A DNA stretch of 64,000 bases from Mesonia mobilis DSM 19841 (GCF_000423405.1 NZ_AUHX01000015.1:1-64000), one strand, 5' to 3'. Shown: positions 8,720-16,454, counted from the stretch's first letter. Program-made: numbers and translations. The notes: generated by a model from the letters alone, not told the origin.

Positions 8720-9799
8720 ATGTTTGACTGGATTCCATTAGAACTCTATTCTCCGATATACTATTATATCCTTTTAGGAATAGTGCTAATGATTTTAGTA
8801 GATTCTCATCTAAATCGTATACCTAGAAATGATAAGATGCAGCGCTTTGGATTTTTACTAATTATATTTTTAGTATTATATATGGGTTTTCGACCCATAA
8901 GTGGTAGGTATTTTGGCGATACCAGTACCTATGCGTCTATTTTTAATAATTATTTTAATGGCGCTGATATTACATCTGATAAGGATTTTTTATTTCATAA
9001 TTTAATGAAAATCAGTTCTTATGTTATAAATGTACATTTTTTCTTTTTTTTATGCGCACTATTATATGTAGTACCATTATACTTGGTCTGTAAAAAATGG
9101 TTTAAGGACTTATGGTTCTTTGGTTTCCTATTTTTAATTACGGCTTTTTCCTTTTGGGCAGCAGGAACAAACGGGATAAGAAATGGAATAGCTGGTTCTT
9201 TATTGTTATTAGGAATTTCGAAGGAAAAAAGAATCATCCAAACTTTATGGATTATTTTAGCTGTAAGTGTTCATAAATCTATGCTTTTACCTACTGCGGG
9301 ATTTATATTGGCTCAATTTTTTAACCAACCCAAAAAGATGATTTTCTTTTGGGCGCTGTGTATTCCTATATCCTTATTGGCTGGAGGGGCTTTTGAAACC
9401 TTTTTCGGTTCTTTAGGCTTCGATGATCGATTAAGTTATTTAACCGAAGGCAATGTCAATGATGACGACTTTAGTAGTACTGGTTTTCGATGGGACTTTG
9501 TATTATATAGTGCTACGGCTATATACGCAGGATGGTATTATATTGTTAAAAAAGGCTTCCATGATCAAGTTTATTATTGGTTGTTTAATACTTATATTTT
9601 TGCCAATGCTTTTTGGATTTTGGTCATTCGAGCTAATTTTTCCAATCGTTTTGCTTATCTCTCATGGTTTATGATTGGATTAGTAATTATTTATCCCCTA
9701 TTGAAGGAGAATATTTTAAATAATCAATATAAAAAAGTGGGTTTTGTGTTAGTTTTGCAATTTGCATTTACCTTTTTTATGAATGTTATGTTAAGCTAA
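8720..9799 (+). CDS. EpsG-family polysaccharide polymerase (Wzy-like)
   Basis: Polytopic membrane protein of 359 residues with about ten hydrophobic segments. The family signature is the short motif GRYFGDTSTYASIF near residue 58, matching the EpsG/O-antigen polymerase group, followed by FSFWAAGTNGIRNGIAGS and SVHKSMLLP. In Wzx/Wzy pathways such a protein joins repeat units on the periplasmic face. It is the only polymerase candidate in the cluster, which supports the role. Its stop codon overlaps the next start (TAATG at 9797–9801). Confidence 0.85.
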   Translation: MFDWIPLELYSPIYYYILLGIVLMILVDSHLNRIPRNDKMQRFGFLLIIFLVLYMGFRPISGRYFGDTSTYASIFNNYFNGADITSDKDFLFHNLMKISSYVINVHFFFFLCALLYVVPLYLVCKKWFKDLWFFGFLFLITAFSFWAAGTNGIRNGIAGSLLLLGISKEKRIIQTLWIILAVSVHKSMLLPTAGFILAQFFNQPKKMIFFWALCIPISLLAGGAFETFFGSLGFDDRLSYLTEGNVNDDDFSSTGFRWDFVLYSATAIYAGWYYIVKKGFHDQVYYWLFNTYIFANAFWILVIRANFSNRFAYLSWFMIGLVIIYPLLKENILNNQYKKVGFVLVLQFAFTFFMNVMLS

Positions 9800-10674
9800 T
9801 GAAAAGTATTACCGTTTTTACACCTACCTATAATAGAGCTTATTTACTGCCTCGTTTATACGAAAGTTTATGTAGACAAACCTGTACTGATTTCTTGTGG
9901 TTAGTTATAGACGATGGATCTAAAGATGATACTGCGCAGTTAATCCAAAGTTGGAAATTAGATAATAAAATAGAAATTCATTATGTTTATAAAGAAAATG
10001 GGGGCATGCATACGGGGCATAATTTAGCTCTTAAGCTAATAAATACTGAGTTAAATGTGTGTATTGATTCAGATGATTATTTGACAGACCAAGCGATTGA
10101 AATTGTTATTGATTTTTGGAATAAAAATAAGGATGAGGGTCTTGCAGGAATTTTGGGGCTTAATAGCTACAGTAATGGCAAAATAGTTAGTAGCAATTTA
10201 TTCCCTGAAGAAATTAAACAAGGTAAATACACACAGTTGAAAAGTAAATATAATATTGTAAATGATGTTAAATTCGTATACTCAACAAAAATAATTCGTA
10301 AATATCCAGACTATCCTACTTTTGAAAATGAAAAGTTCGTTCCTCTTGGTTATAAGTATGGTTTAATTGATAAAAAATATGATATGTTATTTTTAAACAA
10401 AGTTCTTTGTATTGTAGAATATATGCCGGATGGATCTACTTTAAACATGTTCAAACAATATTATAAAAATCCCAATGGATTCTCTTTCAGTCGTAAACAA
10501 TCATTAAAATCTATATATACTATAAAAGAAAAATTTATACTTGCCATTCATCTGGTGGCTGAATCAATTTTAGCGAAACAAAATTTTTTCAAAGATAATA
10601 ATCAGAAGGTTTTGACTGCATTGTCCCTTCCGTTTGGATTAATTCTCTATATCTTTATTTTGATAAAAAAGTAA
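9799..10674 (+). CDS. Glycosyltransferase family 2
   Basis: GT-A enzyme of 291 residues. Motifs: TVFTPTYNRAYLLPRLYESL at the N-terminus, VIDDGSKDDT at about 36–45, ENGGMHTGHN, and CIDSDDYLT as the metal-binding DxD equivalent. A hydrophobic C-terminus (LSLPFGLILYIFILIKK) suggests membrane attachment. The closest family type by eye is the Bacteroidota capsule GT2 group acting on lipid-linked glycans. Start codon overlaps the polymerase stop; the next gene follows after 5 bp. Confidence 0.9.
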   Translation: MKSITVFTPTYNRAYLLPRLYESLCRQTCTDFLWLVIDDGSKDDTAQLIQSWKLDNKIEIHYVYKENGGMHTGHNLALKLINTELNVCIDSDDYLTDQAIEIVIDFWNKNKDEGLAGILGLNSYSNGKIVSSNLFPEEIKQGKYTQLKSKYNIVNDVKFVYSTKIIRKYPDYPTFENEKFVPLGYKYGLIDKKYDMLFLNKVLCIVEYMPDGSTLNMFKQYYKNPNGFSFSRKQSLKSIYTIKEKFILAIHLVAESILAKQNFFKDNNQKVLTALSLPFGLILYIFILIKK

Positions 10675-10679
10675 AATTC

Positions 10680-11240
10680 ATGGCGAAAGGTTCAGTATTT
10701 CATCGGTTTAAGAATATTATTAATTTCTTTGTTTGGCTTGATTCTTTTCTTCCAGACAGTATTAATAAATTTATACTAATTCTTTTTCGAAATATACCTT
10801 TCAAGTTAGGAGTTTTAATAAGATATATTTTACTTAGAAACCTATCTATTTCTTGTGGTGATAATGTTATAATTTATGAAGGTGTGATTTTTGACGCTAT
10901 AGAGATGATGAGTTTTGGTAATAATGTTTCTATAAACCCTAATTGCTATTTAGCTGGAGAAATAACAATTGGAAGTAATGTATCTATAGCTCACACGTCT
11001 GCTTTTCATAGTTTTAATCATACTTGGAGTGACACTAATTTACCTATAAACGAAAACCCTTTATATTCGAACAGAATAGTCATTGAGAATGATATTTGGA
11101 TAGCCTGTAATTGTGTAATTTTATCTGGTGTTAGACTCCATACAAGAACTGTAGTAGCTGCAGGTGCTATTGTAACAAAATCTTATCCAGGCTGTTCATT
11201 ATTAGGAGGTAATCCTGCGCGTATAATAAAAAATATCTAA
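10680..11240 (+). CDS. Acyltransferase with left-handed beta-helix (hexapeptide repeats)
   Basis: Protein of 186 residues. After an ~45-residue hydrophobic/basic N-terminal part come hexapeptide-repeat strands (VIIYEGVIFD, VSINPNCYLAG, ITIGSNVSIA) and the active-site region HTSAFHSFNHTW with several histidines. The end, SLLGGNPARIIKNI, is typical of the serine/maltose O-acetyltransferase-like family. It probably O- or N-acetylates a sugar of the repeat unit in the cytoplasm with acetyl-CoA. It lies in the run of tightly spaced genes. The exact acceptor is unknown. Confidence 0.88.
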   Translation: MAKGSVFHRFKNIINFFVWLDSFLPDSINKFILILFRNIPFKLGVLIRYILLRNLSISCGDNVIIYEGVIFDAIEMMSFGNNVSINPNCYLAGEITIGSNVSIAHTSAFHSFNHTWSDTNLPINENPLYSNRIVIENDIWIACNCVILSGVRLHTRTVVAAGAIVTKSYPGCSLLGGNPARIIKNI

Positions 11241-11244
11241 GTTT

Positions 11245-12291
11245 ATGAAAACATTTGATATAAAGAATATTTCTTACAAAACACTTCCATATTTTCAAGC
11301 TTGTTTTAATAGTAACGGAAGTAAAAAAAGCATTAATAAGGTAGAATGGCAGTTTTTAGAAAATCCCATCAATAAACAATTTGTAAACATTGCGATTGAT
11401 ACAAAAAAGGATAAGACTGCCGCCATTTATGCTATATCTCCGTTGAAATTTAAGCTTAACAATAGATTATTGCTAGGTTCTCAATCCTTAGATACTATGA
11501 CTGATAAAAATTATAGAGGTCAAGGACTTTTTATAAACTTAGCCAATAGTGTGTATAAAAAAGCACAGGAGGGCAATGTCAAGTTAGTTTATGGGTTTCC
11601 AAACGGAAATTCTATTTATGGTTTTAAAAAAAAACTAAAATGGCAAGTCTTAGACCCTGTGCCATTTCTTATCAAACCTCTAAAAACAAAATATTTTACA
11701 AAACGTTTTCCATTTTTAACTTTAATACCCAATTTGAGTTTGAGCTTTTCAAAATTTAAACCTTCTAAAGCTTATAAGTTGGATTTTAAGAATGAATTTC
11801 CAATGGAGGTTAACAATATTTGGAAAATTTTTTCAAAGGATATCCTTGTTGCTGTTAATAGGGATAAAGAGTATTTGGACTGGAGATATATAACAAAACC
11901 TAATGAAGTGTATAAAATACTACATTGTTTTTCTAATACCGGAGAATATTTAGGCTTTATCGTATATACTATAAAAGGTAAACATGGGGGTAAGATTGGA
12001 TATATTATGGAACTTATTTATGATTTAAGTAATCCATTTGCTGCAAAACAACTTTTAGGAAAAGCAATTTCAGAAATCAAGCAACAAAATGCAGATTGCA
12101 TTTTATCTTGGTGTTTAGAACATTCTCCAAATTATAAGATTTTTAAAGGTAAAAATTTCTTTAAAATGCCAGAAAAATTGAGACCAATAGAGTTGCATTT
12201 TGGTGCAAGAGCATTTGATGAAAAACTCAACGATTTGGTTTTAAATCGCAAAAACTGGTATTTGAGTTATTCAGATTCAGATACAGTTTAA
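11245..12291 (+). CDS. GNAT-type acetyltransferase, polysaccharide-associated
   Basis: 348 residues. The segment LDTMTDKNYRGQGLFINLAN has the R/Q-x-x-G-x-G/L acetyl-CoA-binding pattern of GNAT folds (YRGQGLF), and LVYGFPNGNSIYGFKKKLKW is typical of the GNAT family members found in capsule clusters. A second half (about 190–330) may form another GNAT-like lobe, as in FemAB-like proteins, but I could not confirm this. Likely role: acyl transfer to an amino sugar of the repeat unit. It precedes a deacetylase gene by 2 bp, suggesting linked amino-group editing; that is inference. Confidence 0.7.
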   Translation: MKTFDIKNISYKTLPYFQACFNSNGSKKSINKVEWQFLENPINKQFVNIAIDTKKDKTAAIYAISPLKFKLNNRLLLGSQSLDTMTDKNYRGQGLFINLANSVYKKAQEGNVKLVYGFPNGNSIYGFKKKLKWQVLDPVPFLIKPLKTKYFTKRFPFLTLIPNLSLSFSKFKPSKAYKLDFKNEFPMEVNNIWKIFSKDILVAVNRDKEYLDWRYITKPNEVYKILHCFSNTGEYLGFIVYTIKGKHGGKIGYIMELIYDLSNPFAAKQLLGKAISEIKQQNADCILSWCLEHSPNYKIFKGKNFFKMPEKLRPIELHFGARAFDEKLNDLVLNRKNWYLSYSDSDTV

Positions 12292-12293
12292 TT

Positions 12294-13247
12294 ATGGAAG
12301 GTGGTAAATTGGTAATCTCCCTTGATTTTGAATTGCATTGGGGTGGAGTAGAAAAGTGGAAGATAGAAGAAAAGCACCAATATTTTTCAGATACTATTCA
12401 ATTTATTCCAGAGCTTTTGGAAATTTTTAAGGTGAATTCCATTAGAGCTACTTGGGCTACGGTTGGGTTTTTATTTGCGGACGATAAAAAACAATTATTG
12501 GACTTTTCTCCAGATCTTATCCCCTCTTACAAGCGGAAAGAATTGTCTTATTATAATATTTTTAAGAGCCTTGGAAATAATGAAGTTATGGATCCTTTTC
12601 ACTTTGCACCAACTTTGATTAGTCTCATTTTAAATACTCCAGGACAAGAATTGGCTTCGCATACTTTTTCTCATTATTATTGTAACGAAAAGGGACAAAC
12701 AATTGAGCAATTCCAAGCGGATTTAGAAGCTGCTCAGCACATCGCTGAAAAGAACTATGGCGTTACCTTAAAATCTTTGATATTTCCTAGAAACCAGTTT
12801 AATGAAAACTATTTAGAAATTGCTAAAAAAAATGGAATTCAAGTGGTTCGGTCAAATCCAGATGTTTGGTTTTGGAAAAGAAACTATGGAAAGTTAGCCC
12901 CTGTTTTTAGGGCTTTAGATACACTAATACCAATTAGTAGGTCACTATGCTTTTCATTAATAAAAGAACAAAGTGGATTAATACACTTACCTGCTAGCCG
13001 ATTTTTTAGACCTTATAAGGAAAGTGAAAAGAAGATTCAAAGGTATAAAATAAATAGAATTAAAAGCGAGATGACCTATGCAGCCAAAAATAACAAGATC
13101 TATCATTTATGGTGGCATCCTCATAATTTTGGAGAGGATATTCAAAATAATAAAACACAATTATTAGAATTAATTAAGCATTTTAAAGTACTAAAGGAGA
13201 AATATAATTTCACCTCTACAAATATGATTGATTTTATCAACGAGTAA
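12294..13247 (+). CDS. Polysaccharide deacetylase (NodB-like)
   Basis: 317 residues with a NodB homology domain of the metal-dependent carbohydrate esterase 4 type. The catalytic/metal motif is VISLDFELHWG (Asp11, with Glu13 where NodB has Asp), followed by ATWATVGFLF and the metal-binding ASHTFSHY (His123, His127). The FPRNQF motif near 165 and LWWHPHNFG near the C-terminus complete the fold. No signal peptide is visible, so it would act in the cytoplasm, on a lipid-linked intermediate or nucleotide sugar. It sits directly after a GNAT gene. Confidence 0.85.
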   Translation: MEGGKLVISLDFELHWGGVEKWKIEEKHQYFSDTIQFIPELLEIFKVNSIRATWATVGFLFADDKKQLLDFSPDLIPSYKRKELSYYNIFKSLGNNEVMDPFHFAPTLISLILNTPGQELASHTFSHYYCNEKGQTIEQFQADLEAAQHIAEKNYGVTLKSLIFPRNQFNENYLEIAKKNGIQVVRSNPDVWFWKRNYGKLAPVFRALDTLIPISRSLCFSLIKEQSGLIHLPASRFFRPYKESEKKIQRYKINRIKSEMTYAAKNNKIYHLWWHPHNFGEDIQNNKTQLLELIKHFKVLKEKYNFTSTNMIDFINE

Positions 13248-13249
13248 TA

Positions 13250-14422
13250 ATGTCCAAACCTAAACTCATTCGCATCACCACAGTACCGCTTTCTTTAGAA
13301 AAATTGTTGGAAGGACAATTAAACTATATGCAAGAGCATTTTGAGGTTACAGCTATTGCTGCAGATGAGTCTAGGCTAAGAGTATTCGGTAAGAAAAATA
13401 GACTTAAAGTTTTTCCTTTAGAAATGACGCGGCAAATTACCCCTTGGGCAGATCTAAATGCCTTGGTCAGGTTGGTGTATTTTTTAAAAAAAGAACGTCC
13501 ACAAATAGTGCATACACATACGCCTAAAGCTGGAATCGTAGGCATGTTGGCGGCAAAAATAACGGGAGTGCCACATCGTTTACATACAGTAGCGGGTTTA
13601 CCCCTAATGGAAGCGACAGGTAAAAAGCGTTGGTTGCTAAATAAAGTGGAGAAACTTACCTATTTCTGCGCAACAAAAGTTTATCCTAACTCGCAAGGCT
13701 TATTTGATTTTATCGAAAAAGAAGGATTTACGTCAACCGAAAAATTGAAAATTATAGGGCAGGGGAGTTCTAATGGAATTGATACGTCTCATTTTAACCC
13801 AGACTTGTTTAGTCGAACTCAAAAAACAAGCTTACGTCATGACTTAAATATTAAAGAGGATGACTTTGTTTTTGTATTCGTGGGGCGTTTAGTAGGAGAT
13901 AAAGGCATAAATGAATTAGTAGAAGCTTTCAATAATTCAAAATTCAAAATTCAAAATTCAAAACTATTATTGGTGGGGCCTCAAGAACCTGACCTAGATC
14001 CCCTACAACCCTCAACTTTACAAGAAATTGACAAAAACCCGAATATCATTTCGGTAGGTTACCAGGAAGATGTACGTCCGTATTTTGCTCTTAGCGATGC
14101 GTTGGTTTTTCCTAGTTATAGAGAGGGATTCCCTAATGTGGTGATGCAAGCGGGTGCTATGGGTTTACCTTGTATTGTAAGTGATATTAATGGTTGCAAC
14201 GAGATTATAGTGGAAGGAGAGAACGGACTCATTATTCCTTCCAAAAATAGAGAAGAATTACAAAAAGCAATGAGACTTTTAGCCGATGATCGAGATATAT
14301 ACACCCAGCTTCAGAAAAATGCTCGTAAAATGATTATAAGACGGTACCAAAGAGAAGAGGTTTGGCAAGCTTTGTTAGAAGAGTATCAAACTTTATTAAA
14401 AGAGAAAGGACTGGGAGAATAG
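13250..14422 (+). CDS. Glycosyltransferase family 4, PglA/WbuB-like
   Basis: GT-B enzyme of 390 residues. The N-terminal domain contains IVHTHTPKAGIVGMLAAKI and HRLHTVAGLP, characteristic of transferases that add the second sugar to undecaprenyl-PP-sugar. The donor domain has VFVGRLVGDKGINEL, FPSYREGFPNVVMQAGAMG (E-x7-Q variant) and NGLIIPSKN. Its position before pglC/pglD-like genes fits that step. A 7-bp unit is repeated four times in frame at 13935–13962, encoding NSKFKIQNSK in a loop between strands; a change of one unit would break the frame. Confidence 0.9.
   Translation: MSKPKLIRITTVPLSLEKLLEGQLNYMQEHFEVTAIAADESRLRVFGKKNRLKVFPLEMTRQITPWADLNALVRLVYFLKKERPQIVHTHTPKAGIVGMLAAKITGVPHRLHTVAGLPLMEATGKKRWLLNKVEKLTYFCATKVYPNSQGLFDFIEKEGFTSTEKLKIIGQGSSNGIDTSHFNPDLFSRTQKTSLRHDLNIKEDDFVFVFVGRLVGDKGINELVEAFNNSKFKIQNSKLLLVGPQEPDLDPLQPSTLQEIDKNPNIISVGYQEDVRPYFALSDALVFPSYREGFPNVVMQAGAMGLPCIVSDINGCNEIIVEGENGLIIPSKNREELQKAMRLLADDRDIYTQLQKNARKMIIRRYQREEVWQALLEEYQTLLKEKGLGE
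13935..13962 (+). repeat. Heptanucleotide tandem repeat (ATTCAAA)x4 inside a glycosyltransferase gene
   Basis: Four perfect head-to-tail copies of ATTCAAA, 28 bp. The unit is not a multiple of three, so gain or loss of one copy would shift the frame of the surrounding GT4 gene. The encoded loop NSKFKIQNSK replaces what is normally a shorter variable loop before the LLLVGP strand, so the array looks like an addition. Confidence 0.9.
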
Positions 14423-14431
14423 GGAATAAAG

Positions 14432-14479
14432 ACTAGTGATTAGGAACTAGAGATTAGGAACTAGAGATTAGGGACTAGG
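14432..14479 (+). repeat. 14-bp tandem repeat, 3.4 copies
   Basis: Unit ACTAGAGATTAGGA at 14432–14445 (one mismatch), 14446–14459 (perfect), 14460–14473 (last base differs), then ACTAGG at 14474–14479. It lies between the GT4 stop and the broken four-helix-bundle start codon. No known regulatory function can be assigned. Confidence 0.85.
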
Positions 14480-14494
14480 AGAATTGAATAAAAT

Positions 14495-14572
14495 ATGAAA
14501 ACACATAAGGATTTAGAGGTTTGGAAGAAAGAAAAGCCTTGTCATGCTGAACTTGTTTCAGCATCTAAATAA
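14495..14572 (+). pseudogene. Interrupted four-helix-bundle (23S rRNA intervening-sequence type) gene start
   Basis: An ATG at 14495 opens MKTHKDLEVWKK, which closely matches the N-terminus of the small four-helix-bundle protein family often called IVS/S23-like (usually about 115–120 residues). After the twelfth codon similarity ends, the frame runs through the palindrome at 14541–14566 as CHAELVSASK and stops at 14570–14572. The missing ~100 codons are not found downstream of the GIY-YIG gene. So the gene was cut when the palindrome element arrived, or only the 5' end was captured. Recognition rests on a 12-residue match and is therefore moderate. Confidence 0.55.
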
Positions 14573-14909
14573 AATAGATCTATGCCCCAACGAACATACC
14601 ACAATTATACGGTATATATTTTAACAAATAAACCTAAAGGTGTATTGTATATCGGTGTAACTGGAGGAATAGATGATAGAATGGAACGTCATATAGAAGG
14701 CAAGGCTAGTCAGTTTACTTCGAAATATAAACTAAAGCGCTTAGTGTATGTTGAAGAATTTCAATATATTGAAGATGCTATAGCCAGAGAAAAAAAACTA
14801 AAAAACTGGCATCGGCAATGGAAGATTAATTTAATAGAGCAAGAAAATCCTGAATGGAAAGATTTATATAAACCTTTAGCGACAGATCCTGAAACAAGTT
14901 CAGGATGAC
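14541..14909 (+). mobile_element. Putative REP-like element carrying a GIY-YIG gene
   Basis: Two inverted copies of one palindrome bound the element. Left copy 14541–14566 has the stem ATGCTGAA/TTCAGCAT (14544–14551, 14557–14564). Right copy 14884–14909 has ATCCTGAA/TTCAGGAT in reverse orientation. The spacer (14567–14883) holds almost the whole GIY-YIG reading frame, and the last seven codons plus stop are the right palindrome itself. The gene-free pair at 18–103 has the same orientation. No clear target-site duplication is seen beside the outer ends. The call as a mobile unit is inference from this symmetry and from the broken gene at 14495. Confidence 0.55.
14582..14908 (+). CDS. GIY-YIG nuclease-domain protein (YhbQ/UPF0213-like)
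   Basis: A 108-residue single-domain GIY-YIG protein. The two core strands read YTVYILTN (9–16) and VLYIGVTG (21–28), the variant of the GIY/YIG motifs seen in the YhbQ-like group. Arg33 in DDRMERH, the FTSKYK segment and Glu70 in AIAREKKLKNW supply the expected catalytic Arg and metal-binding Glu. The family cleaves DNA in homing or repair contexts, but the biochemistry of this subgroup is unclear. The C-terminus DPETSSG and the stop codon are encoded by the inverted palindrome at 14884–14909. The start follows the left palindrome by 15 bp. No ribosome-binding site is visible. It is oriented with, but functionally foreign to, the polysaccharide cluster. Confidence 0.85.
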   Translation: MPQRTYHNYTVYILTNKPKGVLYIGVTGGIDDRMERHIEGKASQFTSKYKLKRLVYVEEFQYIEDAIAREKKLKNWHRQWKINLIEQENPEWKDLYKPLATDPETSSG

Positions 14910-14981
14910 AAATGCTTATTATCCAATAGTTCCTGCCTTTCGGTAGAAAGGTTTATTTTAGCATTTTAGACTTTTTTAACA

Positions 14982-15587
14982 ATGTACACTAACATCATAA
15001 AACCTTTAACCGATTTCCTAGCTGCGTTCATCGGTTTACTTTTATTGAGTCCTATTTTTATACTAGTGACTATAGGTTTGTTTTTTGCGAATAACGGTCA
15101 ACCCTTTTTCTTTCAAGTTCGACCTGGTAAACATGAGCAGCTTTTTAAAATCATCAAATTTAAAACGATGAATGATAGGAGAGATAAGGAAGGGAAGTTG
15201 CTTCCAGATGCTCAACGTTTAACTTCTATAGGGAAATTTGTACGCAAAACTTCTTTAGATGAACTGCCACAGCTAATCAATGTATTAAAAGGAGAGATGA
15301 GCATAGTGGGACCTCGACCGCTATTGCCGGAATATTTATCTTTATATAATGAAGAGCAAAAAAAACGACATGCAGTAAAACCCGGAATCACGGGTTGGGC
15401 ACAAGTCAATGGGCGTAATGCCATTTCTTGGAAAGATAAATTTCAGTTTGATGTATGGTATGTAGAAAATCAGTCTTTTGGGTTAGATTTAAAAATCTTA
15501 TTTTTAACGGTAAAAAAAGTGTTCAGGTCTGAAGGAATTAATACTGCAGGTCAGGCAACTACCGAACCGTTTAAAGGTAATTTATGA
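14982..15587 (+). CDS. pglC: Undecaprenyl-phosphate sugar-1-phosphate transferase (PglC-like)
   Basis: Monotopic phosphoglycosyl transferase, 201 residues, the length of the minimal PglC type. It starts the lipid-linked glycan by transferring a sugar-1-phosphate from UDP-sugar to undecaprenyl phosphate at the inner membrane. A re-entrant hydrophobic helix (about 11–35) is followed by IIKFKTM, the catalytic Asp-Glu dyad in SLDELPQ (Asp93, Glu94), SIVGPRPLLPEY and PGITGWAQVNGRN. The ATGA overlap with the next gene (15584–15587) supports coupled translation with the acetyltransferase that would make its UDP-diacetamido-sugar substrate. Confidence 0.9.
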   Translation: MYTNIIKPLTDFLAAFIGLLLLSPIFILVTIGLFFANNGQPFFFQVRPGKHEQLFKIIKFKTMNDRRDKEGKLLPDAQRLTSIGKFVRKTSLDELPQLINVLKGEMSIVGPRPLLPEYLSLYNEEQKKRHAVKPGITGWAQVNGRNAISWKDKFQFDVWYVENQSFGLDLKILFLTVKKVFRSEGINTAGQATTEPFKGNL

Positions 15588-16207
15588 ATGCACTTACAAT
15601 ATATGGGGCAAATGGACATGCGAAAGTGGTTGGAGAAGCTTTTTTGTCACAATTCCCTAAAGGTAAAATTAATTTTTATGATGATGATACTACTAAGGTT
15701 AGTTGTTTAGAAATTAAAGTAAATCACGATACAGCCCATATACATGCACACGAAAATTCACTAATTATCGCTGTAGGTAATAATCAAGTACGTAAATCAA
15801 TTGTAGAGAAACTTGGCGGAAGAATAAATAATATTGTATTTATAGACTCTCTTCGACATCCTGCAGCTCATATTTCTCGATCTGCTCAGCTTGGGTTTGG
15901 TACTTTAATTGCGGCAAAAGCGGTTGTCAATGCTGAAGCAATTATTGGCCAACATGTCATCGTAAATACAGCATCTATAGTGGAGCATGATTGTAAGATT
16001 GAGGATTTTGTTCATATAGGTCCGGGAGCTTTATTAGCGGGTAATGTAGAAGTAGGAGAGGGAACATTTGTTGGTTTAGGAGCAAAAGTAATACAGGGTG
16101 TAAAAATAGGAAAGTGGTGTACAATTGGAGCAGGATGTGTTGTGCTCCATGATATTCCTGATGGGGCAACTGTAGTTGGAATACCCGGAAAAATAATAAC
16201 CAAATAA
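15584..16207 (+). CDS. pglD: UDP-sugar N-acetyltransferase, PglD/NeuD family
   Basis: 207 residues: an N-terminal Rossmann-like UDP-binding part (LTIYGANGHAKVV) and a C-terminal left-handed beta-helix. The catalytic His lies in the conserved VEHDC motif (His135), next to NTASI, and the C-terminus VVGIPGKIITK is family-typical. The PglD reaction acetylates the 4-amino group of UDP-4-amino-4,6-dideoxy-N-acetylglucosamine. The aminotransferase (PglE) and dehydratase (PglF) that make this substrate are not in the window. It is the last gene of the cluster, ending at a strong hairpin. Confidence 0.88.
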   Translation: MNALTIYGANGHAKVVGEAFLSQFPKGKINFYDDDTTKVSCLEIKVNHDTAHIHAHENSLIIAVGNNQVRKSIVEKLGGRINNIVFIDSLRHPAAHISRSAQLGFGTLIAAKAVVNAEAIIGQHVIVNTASIVEHDCKIEDFVHIGPGALLAGNVEVGEGTFVGLGAKVIQGVKIGKWCTIGAGCVVLHDIPDGATVVGIPGKIITK

Positions 16208-16240
16208 AAAAAGCTACTTCAACTGAAGTAGCTTTTTTTT
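16207..16240. terminator. Bidirectional terminator between convergent operons
   Basis: Perfect 9-bp stem AGCTACTTC (16212–16220) / GAAGTAGCT (16225–16233), AACT loop, A run before and T run after. It closes the polysaccharide cluster on the plus strand and the small-protein/T9SS operon on the minus strand. Confidence 0.88.
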
Positions 16241-16254
16241 CTTAAAAAGAAATC

Positions 16255-16449
16255 TTATTTCTTTTTAAGTTTAGAGATCCCTAAAGAACCGCCGGCGATC
16301 ATGAGCAGCCATAAAAGTCCGTTAATAGGAGCTGCAACTTCATCATCAACATCAGGTTCAAAACCAATTTGAGCTTTCATTGTGCTCGTGATCAATACCA
16401 ATGCTACTAAGGCAAGAACGATTTTAAATTTATATGAAAATTTTAGCAT
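16255..16449 (-). CDS. Small exported protein with PIN-type C-terminal tail
   Basis: 64 residues. A signal peptide (about 1–26, ending STMKA-Q) leaves a mature peptide of under 40 residues: an acidic stretch (FEPDVDDEVAAP), then PIN, a hydrophobic helix GLLWLLMIAGGSLGI and a basic end KLKKK. This motif–helix–basic order resembles PEP-CTERM-like and related Bacteroidota sorting tails (PID-CTERM type), though I could not check a model. It starts 5 bp after the stop of the large T9SS protein, so the two are probably one transcript. Function unknown. It may be a membrane-anchored or processed partner of the big protein. Confidence 0.7.
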   Translation of the reverse strand: MLKFSYKFKIVLALVALVLITSTMKAQIGFEPDVDDEVAAPINGLLWLLMIAGGSLGISKLKKK

Positions 16450-16454
16450 AGCTT

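Noticed and set aside
14432-14479. CRISPR-like array
   Set aside because: The units are directly adjacent with no spacers and there are no cas genes; it is a plain tandem repeat.
14533-14918. Target-site duplication around the GIY-YIG element
   Set aside because: Flanks AAAGCCTT and AAATGCTT share only partial similarity; not convincing as a duplication.
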